Assembly: GCA_023428515.1 (NCBI GenBank)
Contig: JAEYXI010000534.1
Coordinates: 1 to 14,600 of the forward strand
Direction of reading: 5' to 3'
From: Pseudomonadota bacterium
GTDB taxonomy: Bacteria; Pseudomonadota; Alphaproteobacteria; Rhizobiales; Rhizobiaceae
DNA: 14,600 bases
In this document: piece by piece, positions 6,988 to 13,177 of the stretch
How the letters are laid out: each line of letters opens with the position of its first letter
How positions within the stretch are numbered: the stretch's first letter is position 1
Translations under genes and position numbers: made by a program
Notes under the pieces: model-generated
The model's input: only the letters and a program-made list of their open reading frames with translations
What the model was told of the DNA's origin: nothing
Databases searched by the model: none

Positions 6988-8542
6988 TGTTGTCGTCATC
7001 GGCGGCGGTCACAACGGTCTTGTCTGCGCGGCTATGCTGGCAAAGTCCGGCCGCAAGGTGCTGGTGCTCGAAGCCGCTTCCGAGTTCGGCGGTGCGGCGC
7101 GCACGGAAGAATTCGCGCCGGGCTTTCGCGTGTCCTCCATCGCCCATGTTCTGAACCGGTTGCACCCGGAGGTCGTGAAGGCGCTCGAGCTGGAAAAGCA
7201 CGGGTTGGGCTTCGTGCTCCAGGGACCGATTCCATCCATTTCTTTGTCGGCTAAGGACGGCCCGCTTACGCTTACCGGCGCCTATGGTGAAGGCCTCGTC
7301 GGTGCCTCCGCGTCCGAAGCCGCGGCATGGAAGGAACTGCGCGCGCAACTCTTCCGCTATGCCGGCATACTGAAACCCTTCCTGGCGCGCCGCCCGCCGG
7401 ACCTTCGCGGTGGCAACTCGCTGTCGGAGGTCTTTGCGCTCAGCCAGACCGGCCTGGCGTTGAAGAGGCTCGGCAAGGAAGACATGCGCGACTTCCTGCG
7501 CGTCATCCTGATGAACGTCGCCGACCTGCTCGATGAACAACTCACCGACAACAGGCTGAAGGGGCTCCTTGCCTTCGACGCGGTTCTCGGCAGCCATCTC
7601 GGTCCGCGCTCTCCGACCTCTCTCCTCGGTCTTTACTATCGTCTCGCGGGCGAGGTTGCGGGGCAGCCCGGCGCGCAGCTCGTGCCGAAGGGCGGAATGG
7701 GCGAAGTCGTCGCTGCAATCGCTGCTTCCGCCGCGAAAGCTGGCGTGAGTCTGCGTACCAACGCGCCTGTGAACAAAATCCGCGTCGACAATGGGCGTGC
7801 AACCGGCGTTGTGCTTGAAAACGCTGAGGAAATTTCTGGGAAGATAATCATATCGGCGGCCGATCCATCCACAACCTTCCTGGATATGGTAGGCCCGCGC
7901 GAACTCGACACCGGCTTCGTGCGCAAGGTGAAAAACATTCGAAATCATGGCGATGCGGCCAAGCTGCATCTCGCGCTCGACCGTCCGCCGAGGTTTTCCG
8001 GCGTCGACGAAGCCGGACATCGGGGGCGTCTCGTCATCGCGCCTTCGACCGACCATGTCGAACGCGCGTTCAACCCATCGAAATACGGGGAGTTCTCGCC
8101 CGAACCGGTGCTTGAGATCACGCTTCCGAGCCTGGCCGATCCCTCGCTTGCGCCTGACGGCGCCTGCGTCCTTTCGGCTGTTGTCCAGTATGCGCCGTAC
8201 AGTCTCAAGGAAGGCTGGGAGGTTGGAAAACCGAAATTCTTCAAGGCAATCATGGGGATGCTGGAAGAGCACGCGCCCGGCATCGGCAAGCAGACCCGCC
8301 ATGTCCAGCTTCTCACCCCCGCCGACATCGAGCAGCGCTACCACATATCAGGCGGCCACTGGCACCACGGCGAACTGCAGGCGGATCAGATGCTCATGTC
8401 GCGTCCGGTGTTCGGCGCCGAGGGGTATGCGACCCCGATCGAAGGGCTTTATCTCTGCGGCGCCGGCTCGCATCCGGGCGGCGGCGTGTCCGGCGTGCCG
8501 GGCCTCAACGCCGCCAGGCGCATCATGGCGATGGAGCGCTAA
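6974..8542 (+). CDS. FAD-dependent oxidoreductase, PYROXD2/phytoene dehydrogenase-like (copy 2)
   Basis: This 522-residue paralogue of the preceding gene shares VVVIGGGHNGLV (GxGxxG at 10-15), VLEAASEFGGAART and the C-terminal AGSHPGGGVSGVPGLNAARR (about 496-515). The two copies align along their length but differ widely. Copy 2 has GGHWHHGELQADQMLMSRPV where copy 1 has GNIFQGELTFDQLLFNRPV. Overlapping tandem placement suggests that the products form a hetero-oligomer or act on successive intermediates. No clear Shine-Dalgarno precedes 6974, so translation probably depends on ribosomes finishing copy 1; the 14-base overlap supports this. The start lies in the palindrome ATGACGTCAT. Codon use is less GC-biased than copy 1: around 7770-7870 it uses ATA, TCT, GTT and CTT codons where copy 1 mostly uses GC-ending ones. 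Substrate unknown. Confidence 0.92.
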   Translation: MTSYDVVVIGGGHNGLVCAAMLAKSGRKVLVLEAASEFGGAARTEEFAPGFRVSSIAHVLNRLHPEVVKALELEKHGLGFVLQGPIPSISLSAKDGPLTLTGAYGEGLVGASASEAAAWKELRAQLFRYAGILKPFLARRPPDLRGGNSLSEVFALSQTGLALKRLGKEDMRDFLRVILMNVADLLDEQLTDNRLKGLLAFDAVLGSHLGPRSPTSLLGLYYRLAGEVAGQPGAQLVPKGGMGEVVAAIAASAAKAGVSLRTNAPVNKIRVDNGRATGVVLENAEEISGKIIISAADPSTTFLDMVGPRELDTGFVRKVKNIRNHGDAAKLHLALDRPPRFSGVDEAGHRGRLVIAPSTDHVERAFNPSKYGEFSPEPVLEITLPSLADPSLAPDGACVLSAVVQYAPYSLKEGWEVGKPKFFKAIMGMLEEHAPGIGKQTRHVQLLTPADIEQRYHISGGHWHHGELQADQMLMSRPVFGAEGYATPIEGLYLCGAGSHPGGGVSGVPGLNAARRIMAMER

Positions 8543-8545
8543 GTC

Positions 8546-9784
8546 ATGGCAAAGACTGCAAAAAAGAGCTCACCCTATGCCGGCCGCATAGCCGCGCGCG
8601 GCCATTTCCGGACGCTGCGCCTCGACACGCCGTTCCAGCCGCGCATCGACGCCCTGATGAAGCGCAACGACTGGTACGACTGGGCCGGCTACCGGGCGCC
8701 GAATTCCCTTTGGGATGAAGAACTTGAGTATTTCGCCATCCGCAGCCAGGCGGCGCTGTTCGACATCTCGCCGATGGTGAAATACCGCATCGAAGGCCCT
8801 GACGCCGACGCCTTCCTCAACCGCGTCACTTTGCGGGATGTCTCGAAGCTGAAGCCAGGCCGCGTCCACTACACCGCCTGGTGCGACGATGAAGGCCATG
8901 TGCTTGATGATGGTACGCTTTTTAGGCTGACGGAGGACCGCTTCCGGCTCTGCTGCCAGGAGCGGCACTTGCCGTGGCTGCTCGATTCCGCCATTGGCTA
9001 CGACGTTTCGGTGGTCGAAGAAACCGAGGCGATCGCCGGGCTGGCGCTGCAGGGGCCGACCTCCTTCGCCATCCTGCGCGAGGCGGGTTTTTCAGGCGTC
9101 GAGCAGCTCAAAGTCTTCGATTTGCTCGATTTTCCTCATCAGAACGGGACCGTAACGATTTCTCGCACCGGCTTTACCGGCGATCTCGGCTACGAGCTTT
9201 TCGCTCCTGCCGAACTGGCGCTGTCGCTGTGGGATCGCCTCATGGAAGCAGGGCAGACGCGCGGCATCCGCGCGATCGGCTATACGGCGCTGAACCGCGC
9301 CCGCCTGGAGGCGGGGCTGATCGTCGCCAATGCCGATTTCTCGACGGCGGAACATGCGCTTCGGGCCGACCGGGTGCGCATGCCCGACGAGATCGGACTG
9401 GGCTTCATGGTCGACCTCAAGAAAGGGCACTTCAACGGTCGCCGCGCCATCGAAACCGCGCGGAAGGGCAACAAGCTTCGACACGTCCTCGTCGGGCTGG
9501 AGGTCGAGGGCAACATTCCCGCCGACCACGCCATCGTCTATCATCGCAAGAAGAAGGAGGTCGGGCTGGTCAGCGCCGCCGGCTGGTCGCCGCTTGCGAA
9601 GAGAAACCTGGCGATCGCGAGCCTTTCGCTGCCCTATGGCGACACGGTGACCGACGACCTCTGGGTCGAGATCTACGCCATGCGCGAGCTGAAATACGAG
9701 AAGCTGATGAAGCGCGCGAAAATCGTACCGCGGCCGTTCATCAAGCTGGAACGGCGCACGGCGAACCCGCCGGCGGATTTCTAG
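8546..9784 (+). CDS. GcvT-family aminomethyltransferase-like protein (folate-dependent)
   Basis: The 412-residue product has the hallmarks of the glycine-cleavage T-protein fold: FDISPMVKYRIEGPDADAFLN near the N-terminus, VLDDGTLFRL (119-128) with the Asp that in T-proteins contacts tetrahydrofolate, LALQGP, SRTGFTGDLGYELFAP (about 205-220), ALNRARLEAGL (about 247-257), and MVDLKKGHFNGRRAI. The KGHFNGRR segment replaces the KGCYxGQE motif of YgfZ, so this belongs with T-protein, DmdA, LigM and the folate domains of dimethylglycine/sarcosine dehydrogenases. No gcvH or gcvP is nearby, which argues against glycine cleavage. The expected role is moving a one-carbon unit from a substrate or from a flavoprotein product to tetrahydrofolate. 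The start lies 3 bases after the preceding stop, and its Shine-Dalgarno GGAG is within that gene's last codons. An N-terminal extension of about 40 residues precedes the domain. Confidence 0.9.
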   Translation: MAKTAKKSSPYAGRIAARGHFRTLRLDTPFQPRIDALMKRNDWYDWAGYRAPNSLWDEELEYFAIRSQAALFDISPMVKYRIEGPDADAFLNRVTLRDVSKLKPGRVHYTAWCDDEGHVLDDGTLFRLTEDRFRLCCQERHLPWLLDSAIGYDVSVVEETEAIAGLALQGPTSFAILREAGFSGVEQLKVFDLLDFPHQNGTVTISRTGFTGDLGYELFAPAELALSLWDRLMEAGQTRGIRAIGYTALNRARLEAGLIVANADFSTAEHALRADRVRMPDEIGLGFMVDLKKGHFNGRRAIETARKGNKLRHVLVGLEVEGNIPADHAIVYHRKKKEVGLVSAAGWSPLAKRNLAIASLSLPYGDTVTDDLWVEIYAMRELKYEKLMKRAKIVPRPFIKLERRTANPPADF

Positions 9785-9786
9785 CG

Positions 9787-10050
9787 ATGGCCGAAGCCGA
9801 CAACGAAGCGCAGGAGCAGTGGGAACTGGTCAACACGCCGCTCGGCGAGACCTGGTCCGGCCGCACGCGCTACGCCGCCGCCATGTATTTCTACAAGCGC
9901 GGCGAACTCTCCCCTGACGTGCTTGAAGTCTACCGGCTCTGCTCGCGCCTCGACCACCAGGACCCGCTGGCGATCGTCCGCGACCGCGGCGTGGGCAAGG
10001 ATTGGCTGAAGCGAATGGAATCCGGCGGCGCGCTCGACGCCAAAAACTAG
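9787..10050 (+). CDS. Unrecognised 87-residue protein, last gene of the flavoprotein operon
   Basis: The frame starts with ATG two bases after the GcvT-like stop codon and encodes MAEADNEAQEQWELVNTPLG through to GALDAKN. I do not recognise the family. The N-terminus is acidic. The middle (TRYAAAMYFYKRGELSPDVL) and the following EVYRLCSRLDHQDPLAI look helical. There is one Cys (52) and one His (57), so no zinc site of the kind in the small delta subunit of sarcosine oxidase. There is no signal peptide or membrane segment. Tight spacing in the operon and ordinary codon use support a real gene and suggest an accessory or small subunit of the flavoprotein/GcvT system. The Shine-Dalgarno is weak (GGCGGA), so coupled translation is likely. 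Its stop codon overlaps the stop of the converging M24 gene within CTAG. Confidence 0.7.
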   Translation: MAEADNEAQEQWELVNTPLGETWSGRTRYAAAMYFYKRGELSPDVLEVYRLCSRLDHQDPLAIVRDRGVGKDWLKRMESGGALDAKN

Positions 10051-11195
10051 CGGATGATCGGCCCGGCCTGCGTTCGCGTCAGCACCTCGGCGCCGGAATC
10101 GGCCATGAGCACGGCATTCGAGATGAAATGATCTCCCTGGCCCGTCCCCATGAGCCAGGAAAGGATGTGGAAGCTCATGCCGGTTTCCAGCATGAGATCG
10201 GAATCATGCCTCAGCCCGGTGACCGAATTGCCTCCGGTCCAGGAGGGCGGCTGGCCGATGCCGACCAGATAACCGCAATGATGGCGGCGATAGTGGGCGA
10301 GGCCTGCTTCGTCGACGACATTCTGCCAAGCGGCATAGACGTCGCGCGCCCTGGCGCCAGGCTTCAGCGCGGCGACGACCGCGTCGAAGGCGGACGCGGT
10401 GATTTCGGCCATCCTCGCGTCCTCGTCGCTGATGCCGCCGATCCGGATCAGGCGTCCGAGCGGGGCGTGATAGCGCGAGACGCATCCCGACAGTTCGAGG
10501 AAAACCTTCTCGCCCTTGCCATAGAGGCCGCTGCCCCAGGTTGTGTGCTCCTCGCCGAGGCGGGCTTCAGGACGGATGAACGGGCCGAAACCCGGAGCGT
10601 GGCCGCCGGACCTGGTCATGGCCGCCAGGCATTCCGCCGCCACGTCCTGTTCCCGCGCGCCCTCGGCGATTGCCTCGATCGCGGCCGCGGCGGCGGCATC
10701 CGTCACTGCCGCGGTGCGGCGCATCAGCGCCTGCTCTTCCGGGCTCTTCACCAGGCGCATTCCGTCGACCAGCCCGGAAATGTCGGTCCAACTCGCGTCG
10801 ATCCGTTCGCGAAGCCTCAGCGCAAGGCCGTGGCTTAGCCCGGAAGTCCATTGCTCGATGCCGATCCGCTTTCCCGCAAGCGAGCGGTCGGCGAGGATAC
10901 GCGCGGCGGCATCGGCCGCCGTCTCGCTGTCGCTGTGGCCCCTGAATTCAGCCGCGGTCACGCGGTTCGCGATCGTGACCGCCTCCATTGCCCGCGTGAC
11001 GAGCACAGGCATCCCGTCGAGTGGCACGATCAGGAGATGCGGCGCGAAATAGCCCCAGTGATCGAGGCCGGTGAGGTAGAAGACATTTTCCGGCGAAGCG
11101 AAAACGGCCGCGTCGAGCTTTTGGCCGGCGAGGGCTCGGCGCACCCGCTCGATGCGCCCGGCGATCTCCTCCTTGCTGAACGGATTGCAGTCCAT
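10047..11195 (-). CDS. M24-fold hydrolase lacking metal ligands, ectoine hydrolase (EutD/DoeA)-like
   Basis: From the ATG at 11195 (GGAGGAG about 6 bases upstream) the product has 382 residues: a creatinase-type N-terminal domain (about 1-155, including FYLTGLDHWGYF) and a C-terminal pita-bread domain. The five metal ligands of M24 peptidases are absent. In the segment LELSGCVSRYHAPLGRL the first Asp is E234 and the second is P245. The ligand His is Y309 in CGYLVGIGQPPSW, and the two Glu positions are L345 (GMSFHIL) and S359. RYHxPLxR and GYxxGIxxPPxW are segments I recall from ectoine hydrolases, which open the ectoine ring to N-acetyl-diaminobutyrate. Its place divergent from the ectoine transporter genes supports that role. 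However, eutE/doeB and other breakdown genes are not in view, so another compatible-solute or amide hydrolase is possible. An ATG at 11240 is in frame but adds 15 unsupported residues. Confidence 0.86.
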   Translation of the reverse strand: MDCNPFSKEEIAGRIERVRRALAGQKLDAAVFASPENVFYLTGLDHWGYFAPHLLIVPLDGMPVLVTRAMEAVTIANRVTAAEFRGHSDSETAADAAARILADRSLAGKRIGIEQWTSGLSHGLALRLRERIDASWTDISGLVDGMRLVKSPEEQALMRRTAAVTDAAAAAAIEAIAEGAREQDVAAECLAAMTRSGGHAPGFGPFIRPEARLGEEHTTWGSGLYGKGEKVFLELSGCVSRYHAPLGRLIRIGGISDEDARMAEITASAFDAVVAALKPGARARDVYAAWQNVVDEAGLAHYRRHHCGYLVGIGQPPSWTGGNSVTGLRHDSDLMLETGMSFHILSWLMGTGQGDHFISNAVLMADSGAEVLTRTQAGPIIR

Positions 11196-11380
11196 CAACG
11201 TCTCCTCCCGCTCGTCGCGCGACCGATCGCATCGAAGCATCGTTAGCTATCATATTGTGCACAACAAATCGGCACGTCGCCTCGATATGGCACTATTATC
11301 GCGTTTTTTGACGGAAACCAGATATCAACTTGCAGGATGTTTCCGCTAGTTGTACACTTCTATCCAAAGGGAGCGGTTCA
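11196..11380. promoter_or_regulatory. Divergent promoter region between the M24 hydrolase and ehuB
   Basis: This AT-richer stretch separates the two divergent units. A possible ehuB promoter is TTGCAG (11330-11335), 17 bases, then TACACT (11353-11358), a 3/6 and 4/6 match to sigma-70 boxes. Another -35-like TTGACG lies at 11308-11313 but without a good -10. The palindrome TTGTGCACAA and a second related site are listed separately. The assignments are pattern matches only. Confidence 0.5.
11255..11264. promoter_or_regulatory. Perfect palindrome TTGTGCACAA, candidate GntR-type operator
   Basis: TTGTGCACAA is a 10-base perfect palindrome 60 bases upstream of the M24 start. TTGT...ACAA arms are common in operators of GntR-family repressors, and regulators of that broad family control ectoine catabolism genes in rhizobia and marine Alphaproteobacteria. 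A degenerate relative with a TGTACA core, TTGTACACTT, lies at 11350-11359 and overlaps the proposed ehuB -10 box. No regulator gene of this type is in the window. Confidence 0.45.
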
Positions 11381-11434
11381 ATGAAGGCTGCCCCGGGGAA
11401 ACTGCATCCATCAAGCAACGGGAGAAAAGCATGA
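11381..11434 (+). CDS. Putative 17-residue leader peptide overlapping the ehuB start
   Basis: ATG at 11381 opens a short frame encoding MKAAPGKLHPSSNGRKA, closed by TGA at 11432-11434. That TGA overlaps the ehuB ATG (11431-11433) as ATGA. AAAGGGAG at 11366-11373 lies 7 bases before this ATG, a better Shine-Dalgarno arrangement than several certain genes here have. It could couple ehuB translation to leader translation. It is short, and it may be chance; there is no protein evidence. Confidence 0.4.
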   Translation: MKAAPGKLHPSSNGRKA

Positions 11435-12294
11435 TCACCTCACCTCTATCTCGCCGCACCGTCGTCAAGGCTGCTGCCGTCCTCGCGCTCGCCGCAGCCT
11501 CGCTGGCGCCGGCCTATGCGCAGTCCACGCTGGAGCGCGCCAAGGCAGACGGCTACATCCGGGTCGGCTTCGCGAACGAGGCCCCGTTCGGCTTCGCTAC
11601 GCCCGACGGCAAGCTGACCGGCGAGGCGCCCGAAGTCGCCAAGGCTGTACTGGCCAAGATGGGTATTGCGCAGGTCGACGGCGTGCTCACCGAGTTCGGC
11701 TCGCTCATTCCGGGCCTCAAGGCAGGCCGCTTCGACATCATCGCCGCCGGCATGTTCATCAATCCCAAGCGCTGCGCCGAAATCAATTTCTCCGAGCCGT
11801 CCTACGGCATCGGCCAGGCGATGCTCGTGAAAGCGGGCAATCCGAAGGGCGTCAAGGACTATTCGAGCTTCAAGGACAATGCGGACCTCAAGCTCGCCGT
11901 GATGGCAGGCGCGGTCGAAGGCGGCTACGCCAAGGACGCCGGCGTCGCCGAGGCGCAAGTCGTCTCGCTGCCCGACCAGTCGAGCCTGGTCGCCGCCGTG
12001 CAGTCGGGCCGTGCCGACGGCGCAGCGCTGACCGCGCTTTCGATCGCCGACATGGCGAGCAAGGCAGAAGGCGTCGAGTCCACCACGCCATTCGGCGAAG
12101 TCGCCGGCAAATCGGTCAAGGGTCACGGCGGCTTCGGTTTCCGCAAGGACGATGAGGACCTGCTGAACGCGTTCAACGCCGAGCTCAAGGCCTTCCTCGG
12201 TACGCCGGAGCACATCGCGCTGGTCGAGCCGCTCGGCTTCGGCAAGGACTACCTGCCGAACAAGACCACCGCCGAGCTCTGCGCCGGCGAATGA
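11431..12294 (+). CDS. ehuB: Ectoine/hydroxyectoine ABC transporter, periplasmic binding protein EhuB
   Basis: The product has 287 residues from the ATG at 11431, with GGAG 7 bases upstream. The signal peptide has SRRTVVK at residues 7-13, close to the twin-arginine consensus, then an Ala/Leu-rich core and a likely cleavage after AYA at 30. The mature protein begins with LERAKADGYIRVGFANEAPFGF, continues with GEAPEVAKAVLAKMG and FGSLIPGLKAGRFDIIAAGM, and contains PKRCAEINFSEPSYGIGQAM. I recognise these as EhuB, a member of the polar-amino-acid type binding proteins (SBP family 3). It captures ectoine and hydroxyectoine in the periplasm for EhuCD/EhuA; these solutes serve as osmoprotectants and as carbon and nitrogen sources in rhizobia. 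It is the first gene of the ehuBCDA unit, with 154 bases before ehuC containing three hairpins, which could allow more EhuB than permease to be made. Confidence 0.92.
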   Translation: MITSPLSRRTVVKAAAVLALAAASLAPAYAQSTLERAKADGYIRVGFANEAPFGFATPDGKLTGEAPEVAKAVLAKMGIAQVDGVLTEFGSLIPGLKAGRFDIIAAGMFINPKRCAEINFSEPSYGIGQAMLVKAGNPKGVKDYSSFKDNADLKLAVMAGAVEGGYAKDAGVAEAQVVSLPDQSSLVAAVQSGRADGAALTALSIADMASKAEGVESTTPFGEVAGKSVKGHGGFGFRKDDEDLLNAFNAELKAFLGTPEHIALVEPLGFGKDYLPNKTTAELCAGE

Positions 12295-12305
12295 TCGGAC
12301 ATGCC

Positions 12306-12331
12306 GAGGCGACCGCTTGCCGCGTCGCCTC
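12306..12331 (+). other. Hairpin just downstream of ehuB
   Basis: GAGGCGAC (12306-12313) pairs perfectly with GTCGCCTC (12324-12331) around a 10-base loop, 11 bases after the ehuB stop. No run of T follows, so it is more likely an mRNA-stabilising or partly attenuating structure than a full intrinsic terminator. Confidence 0.45.
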
Positions 12332-12348
12332 CTCTTCTCGCTGAGGCG

Positions 12349-12379
12349 ATGATCCGGCTCGATTTCCGGGCCGGATCAT
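12349..12379 (+). other. Strong 10-bp hairpin in the ehuB-ehuC gap
   Basis: ATGATCCGGC (12349-12358) pairs perfectly with GCCGGATCAT (12370-12379) around an 11-base loop. It is the strongest structure in the gap and lacks a T-run. It may shield the ehuB message from 3' decay or be a member of a dispersed palindromic repeat family. A third small hairpin, CGTGCC/GGCACG with a 4-base loop, lies at 12413-12428, ten bases before the ehuC Shine-Dalgarno. Confidence 0.55.
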
Positions 12380-12448
12380 GCCCAGACTGAAACCGTCGCC
12401 GCAAGGTCCGGACGTGCCATCAGGCACGCCGCGCGGCAGGAGGGATCG

Positions 12449-13177
12449 ATGGGGATCGGCACGCTCGTAGCCATGCTTGTGACGGCGCTCGCCGTGATCG
12501 GCCTTCTGGCCACGCAGGAGACCTACAGCCTGTTTCTGCCCGGCCTGCTACAGGGCGCCTGGCTGACGATCCAGATCACCGTGCTCGGCTCGCTTCTCGC
12601 CGTCGTGATGGGCGTGCTTGCCGCGCTCGCCCGGCTCTACGGGCCGGCACCGCTCAGATGGCTGGCGACGATCTATGTAGAGATCTTTCGCGGCACGTCG
12701 GCGCTGGTGCAGCTCTTCTGGCTGTTCTTCGTGCTGCCGCAGTTCGGCATATTGATCGACGCCTTCACGGTCGCGGTGCTGGCGCTCGGGCTCAATGTCG
12801 GCGCCTACGGGTCCGAGGTGGTGCGCGGCGCCATCCGCTCCGTTGCGCGAGGCCAGTGGGAGGCCTCGATCGCGCTCAACATGAGCCGCGCGCAGATGTT
12901 GCGCCGGATCATCCTGCCGCAGGCCTTCATCGCGATGATCCCGCCCTGGGGCAACCTGTTCATCGAGCTCCTGAAATCGACCGCGCTGGTCTCGCTGATC
13001 ACGCTTGGCGATCTCGCCTTCAGGGCACAGCAGATGAACCAGACGACGCTGAAGACGCTGCCGATCTTCACGCTGGTGCTCCTGATCTATCTTGTCATGT
13101 CGCTGGCGATCACCATCGGCATGCGGCTTCTCGAACAGCGTGCCTCGCTCGGGCTGGCACGCGGGAGGTTTGTATGA
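12449..13177 (+). CDS. ehuC: Ectoine/hydroxyectoine ABC transporter permease EhuC
   Basis: This 242-residue inner-membrane protein belongs to the His/Glu/Gln/Arg/opine permease family. It has an N-terminal hydrophobic segment (about 5-22), a second helix in LTIQITVLGSLLAVVMGVLA, and the sequence EIFRGTSALVQLFWLFFVLP. The cytoplasmic EAA loop, which contacts the ATPase, is GQWEASIALNMSRAQMLRRI at about 135-154, followed by LPQA. Such permeases usually have five helices, which fits the hydrophobic pattern seen. It forms the membrane channel with EhuD. AGGAGGG precedes the ATG by about 6 bases. Its last four bases overlap the ehuD start as ATGA, implying coupled translation. The Ehu assignment rests mainly on the EhuB match and the gene order; taken alone the protein would be called a polar amino acid permease. 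Confidence 0.9.
   Translation: MGIGTLVAMLVTALAVIGLLATQETYSLFLPGLLQGAWLTIQITVLGSLLAVVMGVLAALARLYGPAPLRWLATIYVEIFRGTSALVQLFWLFFVLPQFGILIDAFTVAVLALGLNVGAYGSEVVRGAIRSVARGQWEASIALNMSRAQMLRRIILPQAFIAMIPPWGNLFIELLKSTALVSLITLGDLAFRAQQMNQTTLKTLPIFTLVLLIYLVMSLAITIGMRLLEQRASLGLARGRFV

Noticed and set aside
6133..8344. Long minus-strand frames (6133-6999 and 6980-8344) opposite the two flavoproteins
   Set aside because: Mirror images of coding sequence with strong codon bias; compositions are atypical and no motifs are seen.
5368..8542. Carotenoid biosynthesis locus based on phytoene-dehydrogenase-like genes
   Set aside because: No crtB, crtE or other carotenoid genes are present, and the C-terminal motifs look like the PYROXD2 branch.
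8974..9786. Upstream extension of the 87-residue gene into a 358-residue frame
   Set aside because: The added part reads the GcvT-like gene out of phase and is Arg-rich. The ATG at 9787 right after the stop codon is the natural start.
10002..10838. Plus-strand frame opposite the M24 gene
   Set aside because: Antisense shadow of a protein with a recognisable fold.
12306..12379. Intrinsic terminator after ehuB
   Set aside because: Stems are strong, but no T-run follows either, and the next gene continues the same transporter operon.
12658..13173. Upstream extension of ehuD to 391 residues
   Set aside because: It overlaps ehuC out of phase with His/Arg-rich sequence. The ATGA junction at 13174 fits permease operons.
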